Shown piece by piece: positions 1 to 4,702 of a stretch of DNA of 8,107 nucleotides (position 1 is the first letter of the stretch; each line of letters begins with the position of its first letter). The notes below the pieces were generated by a model. That model made no database searches. It was not told the DNA's origin and saw only the letters and a program-made list of their open reading frames with translations. The stretch is from JBGTCY01 sp041748615 (lineage in GTDB: Bacteria; Bacteroidota; Bacteroidia; Chitinophagales; CAIOSU01). Made by a program: the position numbers and the translations under genes. Location of the stretch: NCBI GenBank assembly GCA_041748615.1, contig JBGTCY010000008.1:1-8107 (forward strand), read 5' to 3'.

Positions 1-184
1 ATGAATGCTCGATGATTTTTTGTTCCATAACAGGGAATTTAAGTGTTGATTAAATTTAAAATTATCAACTAAATGTGATTCAATCCTATTGAATTGCAGC
101 AGGAAGAGCGAAGATAGAAGTCGTCATCTAAAGCATGTCTAAGGATGGCAAGAAAGGGACAAGGGAGCTTCGCGAGTACCGTCA

Positions 185-205
185 GACTGTTGACCGTGGA
201 CTGTG
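185..205. repeat. Heptamer tandem repeat, three units of GACYGTK
   Basis: Three adjacent heptamers, GACTGTT, GACCGTG and GACTGTG, are followed by a diverging GTCTAAA. This short array lies in non-coding DNA and has no evident function. With only three imperfect units, chance or slippage are adequate explanations. Confidence 0.45.
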
Positions 206-237
206 GTCTAAAGCGTGGAGAGTACATTCCCAAGGGG

Positions 238-258
238 ATGCCGGAACGAGTCCGGCAT
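238..258. repeat. GC-rich palindrome, REP-like
   Basis: ATGCCGGA (238-245) and TCCGGCAT (251-258) are perfect inverted arms around the 5-base loop ACGAG. An outer GTACA (222-226) / TGTAC (259-263) pair could extend the structure with an asymmetric bulge. There is no T-run after it, so it is not a classical terminator. A GC-rich hairpin in AT-rich intergenic DNA suggests a dispersed palindromic repeat, but copy number cannot be judged from one window. Confidence 0.5.
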
Positions 259-342
259 TGTACTTTTAACTTTAGACCTCAAATCCGCAATCAAACCATA
301 TAAACATCACTTATTTAAGTGAGCAAGTATTGCGCTTTTTTT

Positions 343-377
343 AAGACCTTATAGGTTTCAAAAACCTATAAGGTCTT
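343..377. repeat. Perfect 16-bp inverted repeat (hairpin, 3-nt loop)
   Basis: AAGACCTTATAGGTTT (343-358) and its exact reverse complement (362-377) flank the three bases CAA. The stem is perfect and long. The T-run (336-342) lies before it rather than after it, so it does not look like an intrinsic terminator for either strand. Palindromes of this AACCTATAAGGT type are familiar as intergenic repeats in Bacteroidota. It could be a dispersed repeat or a hairpin in the leader region. It sits immediately upstream of, and slightly overlaps, the candidate promoter of the activator gene. Confidence 0.65.
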
Positions 378-407
378 TGCGGATTTAAGGTTAGACATTA
401 AACTTTG
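376..407 (+). promoter_or_regulatory. Candidate Bacteroidota housekeeping promoter for the sigma-54 activator gene
   Basis: TTTG at 376-379 (-33-like) and TAaacTTTG at 399-407 (-7-like) are separated by 19 bases, within the range known for Bacteroidota promoters. The -7 element has three rather than two bases between TA and TTTG, which weakens it. Transcription would begin near 414-417, about 30 bases before the ATG at 447. This also argues against the in-frame TTG at 405 as a start, because that codon lies inside the -7 element. Confidence 0.4.
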
Positions 408-446
408 CACTCTAAACTATTTATTTTTATCTCAAAATCTATCCGC

Positions 447-1805
447 ATGAAATCCAACCCGCTGAAAATATTTATTGTAGAAGATGATGAATGGTATGGC
501 AAAATGCTGGAATACACGCTGAAACTCAATCCTGACGATGAGGTGGTCAAATTTTCCAGCGGCAAAGAGTTTTTGCAAAACTTGGATAAACAGCCGGACA
601 TTGTCACGCTTGACTTCAGGCTGCCTGACGCTGATGGTGAATCGCTTTTAAAGAAAATTAAAAATTTCAACCCCGACATTGAAGTCATCATTATTTCCGA
701 ACAGGAGAATATCGAAACCGCTGTCTCATTGCTGAAAGATGGCGCTTACGATTATATTGTGAAGCAGGAAGAAATCCGCGACCGCCTCTTGAATACCGTG
801 CGCAACATCCGCAATCAGCAAAATCTGAAAACGGAAATTTCAGTGCTGAAAAAAGAAGTTTCAAAAAAATATGAGTTTCAAAACTCACTCATCGGCAGCA
901 GCCCAGCGATGGAGAAAGTGTTCCAGTTGCTGGAAAAAGCGGCAAGCGCGAATATCAATGTGACCATCACCGGAGATACCGGCACCGGCAAGGAAATGGT
1001 CGCTAAAGCGATTCATTATAATTCACCGCGAAAAAATCAATCGTTTGTCGCTATCAACGTGGCAGCCATCCCGGGCGAATTGGTGGAAAGCGAATTGTTT
1101 GGTCATGAAAAAGGCTCGTTTACCGGTGCGGCAACCCGCAGAACCGGAAAGTTTGAAGAGGCGGATAAAGGAACATTGTTTCTGGATGAAATCGGTGAAA
1201 TGGGCATCGCCATCCAATCGAAATTGCTGAGGGCTTTGCAGGAAAAAGAAATCAGCCGCGTGGGCAGCAATGAAACCGTGAAAACCGATTGCCGCATTAT
1301 CGTGGCTACTCATAAAAACCTGATGGAAGAAGTGAAGAACGGAAAGTTCAGAGAAGACCTTTACTTCAGGCTCTATGGGCTGACCATCGCCCTGCCTCCG
1401 CTGAAAGAGCGCGGAAATGACATCCTGCTGCTCGCCAAATATTTTCTCACCAATTTTTGCAAAAGCAACAACCTACCGGAAAAATCCATTACCTCTGATG
1501 CCCAACAAAAACTGATGTTATATTCCTATCCGGGCAATGTGCGGGAACTGAAATCGGTGATTGAACTGGCGGCTGTCATGTCCGCCACCAATGAAATTGA
1601 CACGGGTGATATTTTTTTCGGGGCGGACGAAAGCGCTTCCCTGGAAAAGGAAGACGGCAGGGAACTTACTTTAAAACAATTTGAAGAGCGGCTGATAAAA
1701 TCATACCTGAGTAAATATGACAACAACGTCAAGTTGGTTGCTGAAAAATTAGACATCGGTCAATCCACCATTTACAGGATGCTCAAATCCCTGAATGAAG
1801 CATAA
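447..1805 (+). CDS. Sigma-54-dependent response regulator (NtrC-type enhancer-binding protein)
   Basis: This 452-residue cytoplasmic transcription activator has the full NtrC-type layout. The receiver (about residues 6-120) has acidic residues E12-D13-D14, phosphoacceptor D56 (TLDFRLPD), S84 and K106. A linker (about 120-147) leads to the AAA+ sigma-54 interaction domain. That domain has Walker A GDTGTGKE at 176-183, the sigma-54 contact loop GSFTGA at 223-228 (canonical GAFTGA, a mild variant), Walker B GTLFLDE at 242-248, and an FREDLYFRL arginine-finger segment. The C-terminus (about 405-450) is a Fis-like helix-turn-helix (VAEKLDIGQSTIYRMLKSL). Phosphorylation of D56 would be expected to trigger oligomerisation and ATP-driven remodelling of sigma-54 polymerase. 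I chose ATG 447; the longer frame from TTG 405 adds 14 residues that do not resemble the family and overlaps the candidate promoter. No partner kinase is in the window. A likely target is the operon starting at 2574, by inference only. Confidence 0.93.
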   Translation: MKSNPLKIFIVEDDEWYGKMLEYTLKLNPDDEVVKFSSGKEFLQNLDKQPDIVTLDFRLPDADGESLLKKIKNFNPDIEVIIISEQENIETAVSLLKDGAYDYIVKQEEIRDRLLNTVRNIRNQQNLKTEISVLKKEVSKKYEFQNSLIGSSPAMEKVFQLLEKAASANINVTITGDTGTGKEMVAKAIHYNSPRKNQSFVAINVAAIPGELVESELFGHEKGSFTGAATRRTGKFEEADKGTLFLDEIGEMGIAIQSKLLRALQEKEISRVGSNETVKTDCRIIVATHKNLMEEVKNGKFREDLYFRLYGLTIALPPLKERGNDILLLAKYFLTNFCKSNNLPEKSITSDAQQKLMLYSYPGNVRELKSVIELAAVMSATNEIDTGDIFFGADESASLEKEDGRELTLKQFEERLIKSYLSKYDNNVKLVAEKLDIGQSTIYRMLKSLNEA

Positions 1806-1806
1806 G

Positions 1807-1844
1807 GAGGCAAGCCTCATCCCGCCCTTCTCCGATGGAGAAGG
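1807..1844. repeat. REP-like double hairpin abutting the activator stop codon
   Basis: A small dyad, GAGGC/GCCTC (1807-1811 and 1814-1818), is followed by a perfect 8-bp stem, CCTTCTCC/GGAGAAGG (1826-1833 and 1837-1844), with a GAT loop. No T-run follows, so terminator function is doubtful. The sequence resembles the dispersed CCTTCTCC...GGAGAAGG palindromes seen between Bacteroidota genes. As the only hairpin right after the stop, it may still protect or end the activator transcript. Confidence 0.5.
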
Positions 1845-1908
1845 TGTTCGAACTGTATTCGATTTCCCGGCAAAAAATCTGTTATCCTGTTAGTGTCTAA
1901 CCTTTCAA

Positions 1909-1931
1909 ATTCTGACAAATTTTGACAGAAT
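1909..1931. promoter_or_regulatory. 23-bp imperfect palindrome, possible operator
   Basis: The sequence reads ATTCTG a CAAA t TTTG a CAGAAT. Every position pairs with its mirror except 1915/1925 and the centre at 1920. The symmetry and the size, two helical turns, fit a dimeric regulator site. It could also be a short RNA hairpin. No adjacent promoter was identified, and the TTTTGA core is common in AT-rich DNA. Confidence 0.35.
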
Positions 1932-1975
1932 ATTTAATCCTGTTGAATAACCAACTAAATCTCCAAAGGCGGCTC

Positions 1976-1996
1976 AGCCTCCGGATAACCGGAGCT
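1976..1996. repeat. GC-rich hairpin in intergenic DNA
   Basis: CTCCGG (1979-1984) and CCGGAG (1989-1994) form a perfect 6-bp stem with an ATAA loop. AG/CT extends it if C1978 is bulged. An alternative AGGC/GCCT pairing (1967-1970 with 1977-1980) would compete with it. There is no T-run. The stretch is clearly more GC-rich than its surroundings, as expected of an inserted palindromic element, but function is unknown. Confidence 0.4.
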
Positions 1997-2444
1997 AACA
2001 GGCGTTTAGAAAATAAAAATAAAACAATGTCAAAATGTTCAATGCCTAACAATCAATGTCAAATGATCATTGATAATACGAACAAGGATTTTGTGGTTTT
2101 AAAATGCAAAAAGGATAGTAAGTAAAATTGATGAAAGTAATATTACAGTTCGGGAGGCAATTTATATATAAAGTCTTTTTTACCTTGGCTTCTTGATCTC
2201 GTCATCATTTAAAGCGAGAGAATAACTGCTCCGGTTTGGATTTACTTGTTCATTTGACATTGTTTGTTTGATATTGTTCATTTCAATTTTTTCAATGACC
2301 CTGCCAACTGTTTTTTTACAATCAGAAAATAAGTCTGTCGTAATAGGACAATACAAATAAGCCATCTAATATCAAAAGTCTAATATCTGCTCATGCAGGC
2401 TTCAAATTGCGGATATTATCTTAACAGATTTACTTATTGATTTT

Positions 2445-2476
2445 TTCATTTTGAAAAATTATTTTCTCAAAATGAA
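2445..2476. promoter_or_regulatory. 10+10 bp palindrome, candidate enhancer (upstream activator sequence)
   Basis: TTCATTTTGA (2445-2454) and TCAAAATGAA (2467-2476) are exact inverted arms with a 12-base spacer; the spacer itself is partly self-complementary. Its centre is about 95 bp upstream of the start site predicted from the sigma-54-like promoter at 2530-2546. That is the usual distance for a site bound by an NtrC-type activator, and such an activator is encoded just upstream. Binding by that protein is an inference. Confidence 0.45.
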
Positions 2477-2529
2477 TTTAATTCAGCCTTTAAAACCCTT
2501 CTCTTACCTGTAAGAAACAATTCTCAGGG

Positions 2530-2546
2530 TTGGCACAGCCATTGAA
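2530..2546 (+). promoter_or_regulatory. Sigma-54-like (-24/-12) promoter of the receiver/outer-membrane operon
   Basis: TTGGCAC at 2530-2536 is an exact -24 block. Ten bases after its GG (2532-2533) comes the -12 block TTGA at 2542-2545. The consensus is TTGGCACG, four bases, TTGC. All key positions and the spacing match, except that the -12 GC is GA. Transcription would start near 2556, giving a leader of about 18 bases before the ATG at 2574. No good TTTG/TAnnTTTG promoter competes here. The -12 deviation is the main reason for caution. Confidence 0.55.
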
Positions 2547-2573
2547 TTCTTTGCGCTAAAAAAAATCACAGTT

Positions 2574-3008
2574 ATGGCGCAAAAAAGAAATTTCGGGATA
2601 ATCATCGTAGAAGATGACCCCTACTTCAATGAAGTGTTGACCAAGTATGTGAAAAGTTTGTGTAATGATGAAAACTACCCGGATATAAACTTCCACATCC
2701 GCTCATTCAAATCAGGCAAAGACTGCATTGACCATCTTGATGCCGAAACGGATGTGATGGTGCTGGATTATTATCTTGACTCGTATGATGAATTTCCTTA
2801 CACCGGCTTTGATTTGCTGAATCAGGTCAAAAAGGAATGTAAAGATTGCAAAGTCATCGTAGTGTCCGGGCAACACAATGTAACAGTCACCTCCGAACTG
2901 TTTAAGAAAGGTATTTATGACTACGTGGATAAGCATTACATGCCGGCAAAAAAATTATCCCTGTCCCTTAAAAAAATCCTGAATGAAAAAGTACAGGCGC
3001 GGAATTGA
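2574..3008 (+). CDS. Stand-alone response-regulator receiver domain protein
   Basis: This 144-residue protein is a CheY-like receiver with no output domain. The acidic pocket E13-D14-D15 (IIVEDDP), phosphoacceptor D65 (VMVLDYYLD), S98 (IVVSGQ) and K120 (YVDKHY) are all present, so it should be phosphorylatable. The loop after D65 is longer than usual, with about 12 residues (DSYDEFPYTG region) before the GFDLL helix. Like the upstream activator's receiver it has an S-x-Q-x-N segment and a G-x-YDY-x-x-K segment, so the two are related. The ATG is preceded by A-rich sequence without a Shine-Dalgarno motif. It lies 40 bases before the outer-membrane gene and probably shares its transcript. It may pass a signal by protein contact or act as a phosphate sink; neither is shown by the sequence. 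Confidence 0.92.
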   Translation: MAQKRNFGIIIVEDDPYFNEVLTKYVKSLCNDENYPDINFHIRSFKSGKDCIDHLDAETDVMVLDYYLDSYDEFPYTGFDLLNQVKKECKDCKVIVVSGQHNVTVTSELFKKGIYDYVDKHYMPAKKLSLSLKKILNEKVQARN

Positions 3009-3048
3009 TATGCCGCAAACTATTTTTTAACCCTAAAAAATAAAAGCC

Positions 3049-3684
3049 ATGAAAACAACAAGATTCTGTTCAACAATTTTACTTGCTGTCATACTTCTGG
3101 CAATTACTGGAACGCGGCAAGAACTCAATGCGCAAACATCGGTGACAATAGGTCCGAAAGTCGGAGGCACCTTCAACGGATTCAGGGGTGATGATGCAGG
3201 AAGGCTCACCTTCAGAAAAGGAGTGGCGGGCGGTTTGTTTCTGAATGTCAGCCCGGTGAATTATTTTTCCATACAGCCCGAATTCCTGTTTCAGCAAAGA
3301 GGTGCGGTGAATGAAAACCGGGTTTTCAATTTCAGGGAAGATGTCAAAATCGGCTCTTTTAATGTGCCGGTGTTATTCAAATTAAGACTGCCGATTCAGG
3401 AAACATTTTTTCCGCACATCTACGCGGGACCTCAGTTTTCTTATGTATTCAAGAGTGAATACTCAGTCAATGCTTTTGACATCGGCACCTTCATCAGGGA
3501 AGTAGAACTGAGAAATTATGATTTGGGCGGTGTGTTTGGTTTCGGATTGGATATTGAATTAAATCATTTGTTTCTTACCACGGATTTCCGCTATGGATTA
3601 GGCGCGCTAAGTATCGGAGAAGAAGATGTCAATCTCAAGAACAAAGATTTGGGAATTCTTTTCGGTGTCGGATATAAATTTTAA
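3049..3684 (+). CDS. Outer-membrane beta-barrel protein, PorT-like family
   Basis: This 211-residue protein has an N-terminal signal peptide: K2/R5, then a hydrophobic core around residues 9-21, with likely cleavage between A28 and Q29. After that it is rich in alternating hydrophobic/aromatic beta strands. The opening of the mature part (IGPKVGGTFNGF) and the C-terminal GVGYKF ending in Phe are typical of the small PorT/OmpW-like barrels abundant in Bacteroidota (outer membrane beta-barrel domain family). About eight strands can be guessed. The family has varied and mostly unknown functions, so I give no substrate. It follows the receiver gene by 40 bases, is followed by a strong terminator, and so is probably an output of the putative sigma-54 operon. 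Confidence 0.85.
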   Translation: MKTTRFCSTILLAVILLAITGTRQELNAQTSVTIGPKVGGTFNGFRGDDAGRLTFRKGVAGGLFLNVSPVNYFSIQPEFLFQQRGAVNENRVFNFREDVKIGSFNVPVLFKLRLPIQETFFPHIYAGPQFSYVFKSEYSVNAFDIGTFIREVELRNYDLGGVFGFGLDIELNHLFLTTDFRYGLGALSIGEEDVNLKNKDLGILFGVGYKF

Positions 3685-3703
3685 AAAAGTTATCAACCTT
3701 GAA

Positions 3704-3725
3704 GGGCAGAGCAGGACAACTGCCC
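3704..3725 (+). repeat. Small hairpin ahead of the operon terminator
   Basis: GGGCAG (3704-3709) and CTGCCC (3720-3725) form a 6-bp stem with a 10-base loop, ending at the base that opens the terminator stem. It may stabilise the 3' end of the transcript. Confidence 0.4.
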
Positions 3726-3767
3726 GGAAGCCGGTAGCAGATGAAAGCTACCGACTTCCGCTTTTTT
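3725..3767 (+). terminator. Rho-independent terminator of the receiver/outer-membrane operon
   Basis: A 14-position stem (3725-3738 with 3747-3760) has one mismatch, C3731/A3754, and an 8-base loop AGATGAAA. It is followed by C and six Ts (3762-3767). The layout is a textbook intrinsic terminator on the + strand, about 40 bases after the stop codon at 3684. On the - strand no T-run follows the stem, so it is probably one-directional. Confidence 0.85.
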
Positions 3768-3819
3768 ATGCCGAAACAACTCTGGTTTTCCAATAACGAA
3801 ACGGTAAAACATTCGGCAT
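3768..3819. repeat. 8-bp inverted repeat between convergent genes
   Basis: ATGCCGAA (3768-3775) and TTCGGCAT (3812-3819) are exact inverted arms. An inner GTTTT/AAAAC pair (3785-3789 with 3806-3810) could extend the structure. It starts one base after the terminator T-run. No function is evident. Confidence 0.35.
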
Positions 3820-3821
3820 TA

Positions 3822-3868
3822 ACCGAGAGTACGTCTCTTTTTTTTTCTAAAATTCGACTACTCTCGGT
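3822..3868 (-). terminator. Possible terminator or structured 3' end of the minus-strand membrane protein gene
   Basis: ACCGAGAGTA (3822-3831) and TACTCTCGGT (3859-3868) are perfect 10-bp arms separated by 27 bases that include nine Ts on the + strand (3838-3846). It lies 18 bases beyond the stop of the minus-strand gene. It lacks a T-run after the stem in that direction, so it is not a classical intrinsic terminator. It may be a 3'-end stability hairpin or an inverted-repeat remnant. Confidence 0.35.
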
Positions 3869-3886
3869 ATAAGAAATCAAATACAT

Positions 3887-4372
3887 TCAATCGTCATGCT
3901 TATCTTTTTGCGGTTTGATTTTCGCGGGAGGTTCATTGCTGATTTCAGTATGCCGGATTTGTCCGCCTAAAAATCCGGTTCTCACTGCAAAGCCAAAACT
4001 GACCAGCGACAACAGCAGAATCAGCATGGCGAAAGTTCCGCTGAAACGTGAATTTTTTAATGAAAAGTAAGCGCCAGCGAGTGAAGCAATTCCAAGGATG
4101 ATAAAAGAAACCAACGCGTAAATCGCGAAATCTTCATGCAGTTCAATCATGACTTCCGAAATCCCTTGAATATTTTCAACGGCTTCTTCAGCGCCCTCAC
4201 CTGAAACATAAGCAATGATTGCTCCGAAAGAAGAAATCACCATCAGCGAATAGGCAGCCAGATTTGTTTGATGATTCTTAGTCCAGATTCCCTGCGCTAA
4301 TACGATAGCGCCCAGGATTGAACCAAAAACCGGAAGATGATTAAAAATTAAATGAAGATGAACGGCATCCAT
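3887..4372 (-). CDS. Four-helix integral membrane protein with conserved-looking histidines, DUF2231-like
   Basis: This 161-residue inner-membrane protein is of unknown function. Four hydrophobic helices can be seen at about residues 13-29, 39-57, 83-105 and 112-133, and the tail is charged (KIKPQKDKHDD). Histidines cluster near the helix ends: H5, H7 and H12 in an N-terminal HLHLIFNHLP segment, H79 in an ELHED segment before helix 3, and H141 in GGQIRHTE after helix 4. A GEGAEE segment (58-63) follows helix 2. The overall pattern recalls the DUF2231-type four-helix proteins, which are suspected to bind haem or metal; I cannot verify membership. It is convergent with the outer-membrane gene and divergent from sucC, and appears to be monocistronic. 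The start at 4372 gives a short N-terminus before helix 1, as expected. Confidence 0.8.
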   Translation of the reverse strand: MDAVHLHLIFNHLPVFGSILGAIVLAQGIWTKNHQTNLAAYSLMVISSFGAIIAYVSGEGAEEAVENIQGISEVMIELHEDFAIYALVSFIILGIASLAGAYFSLKNSRFSGTFAMLILLLSLVSFGFAVRTGFLGGQIRHTEISNEPPAKIKPQKDKHDD

Positions 4373-4442
4373 TGAATGACATTGATTGAATGAAAATGTA
4401 AAAATTGAATAGTAACTGAAATAACATTTTTAAATAAGCGGG

Positions 4443-4450
4443 CAAAAGTA
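4443..4450 (-). promoter_or_regulatory. Candidate -7 element for the membrane protein gene
   Basis: Read on the minus strand the sequence is TACTTTTG, an exact match to the Bacteroidota -7 consensus TAnnTTTG, about 70 bases before the ATG at 4372. I see no TTG or TTTG at the -33 position, so only half of the expected promoter is present. Confidence 0.3.
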
Positions 4451-4530
4451 ATAAAATGAATCCGGCTGTGAGCATACCGATTGATGGTGATAAATTGTCG
4501 AGGACAAATTGCACCGGTTTTATGTTGCGC

Positions 4531-4612
4531 GTGGGGTCACCCTGAGCGGAGTCGAAGGGCAGCGATTGCCACCCCGCATGGTTTCCCGATTCTCAGGACT
4601 CACCATGACAAC
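4531..4612. repeat. REP-like palindromic repeat, possibly a diverged inverted pair (REPIN-like)
   Basis: The left part contains CCCTGAGCGGAGTCGAAGGG (4540-4559), a palindromic word widely scattered in Bacteroidota intergenic DNA. GGGGT/ACCCC (4533-4537 with 4571-4575) adds outer pairing. About 40 bases further the reverse strand reads GTCATGGTGAG (4599-4609), matching 8 of 11 bases of the GTCACCCTGAG at 4537-4547, so the two could be an inverted REP pair. Such elements are usually mobilised by REP-associated tyrosine transposases; none is in this window. Confidence 0.6.
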
Positions 4613-4702
4613 TTTGCAATTTATCCTACACCCAAACATTTTAAGGGCAAACCCACTTCCATCTATTTTCCTATTTTAGCCGCTCAAAAAAATAATCGAA
4701 TT

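Larger units (their letters stand above)
1..446. other. Gene-free leader region upstream of the sigma-54 activator
   Basis: I see no convincing coding region here on either strand. It contains a three-unit heptamer tandem repeat (185-205), a GC-rich palindrome (238-258, with outer 5-base arms at 222-226 and 259-263), a perfect 16-bp hairpin (343-377) and a candidate promoter (376-407). The gene that precedes this stretch lies outside the window. Confidence 0.6.
1806..2573. other. 768-bp gene-free region between the activator and the receiver operon
   Basis: I see no credible gene in this AT-rich stretch. It holds a REP-like double hairpin directly after the stop codon (1807-1844), a near-perfect palindrome (1909-1931), a GC-rich hairpin (1976-1996), a 16-base inverted pair with one mismatch (2054-2069 with 2247-2262), a 10+10 bp palindrome (2445-2476) and a sigma-54-like promoter (2530-2546). 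Two short open frames (1922-2125 on + and 2180-2365 on -) lack codon structure or recognisable sequence and are not called. Confidence 0.6.
4373..4702. other. sucC: Divergent intergenic region between the membrane protein gene and sucC
   Basis: This 330-bp non-coding region holds a -7-like element for the minus gene (4443-4450) and a diverged pair of REP-like sequences (4531-4612). The sucC reading frame happens to be open back to 4481. The peptide it would give includes the HPERSRR string that is characteristic of a translated REP element, so it is not protein. I could not identify a convincing sucC promoter. Confidence 0.65.

Noticed and set aside
405..446. Upstream TTG start that would lengthen the sigma-54 activator by 14 residues
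   Set aside because: The added residues do not resemble receiver N-termini, the TTG lies inside the candidate -7 element, and ATG 447 gives the normal start before IFIVEDD.
387..1904. 11-bp inverted pair AAGGTTAGACA / TGTCTAACCTT flanking the activator gene, as if a mobile element
   Set aside because: Several 11-bp inverted matches are expected by chance in 8 kb, no transposase or target duplication is present, and the enclosed gene is an ordinary regulator.
1922..2125. 67-residue open frame on the + strand
   Set aside because: It begins at a TTG, crosses a GC-rich hairpin, has no recognisable domain or start signals, and its AT-rich composition fits non-coding DNA.
2180..2365. 61-residue open frame on the - strand
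   Set aside because: It has an ATG but no recognisable domain, it includes one arm of the inverted repeat, and no promoter was seen. A real small protein cannot be excluded but is not supported.
4505..4528. TTGC words upstream of sucC as a second sigma-54 promoter
   Set aside because: No GG lies at the required ten-base spacing and no TTGGCAC block is present.
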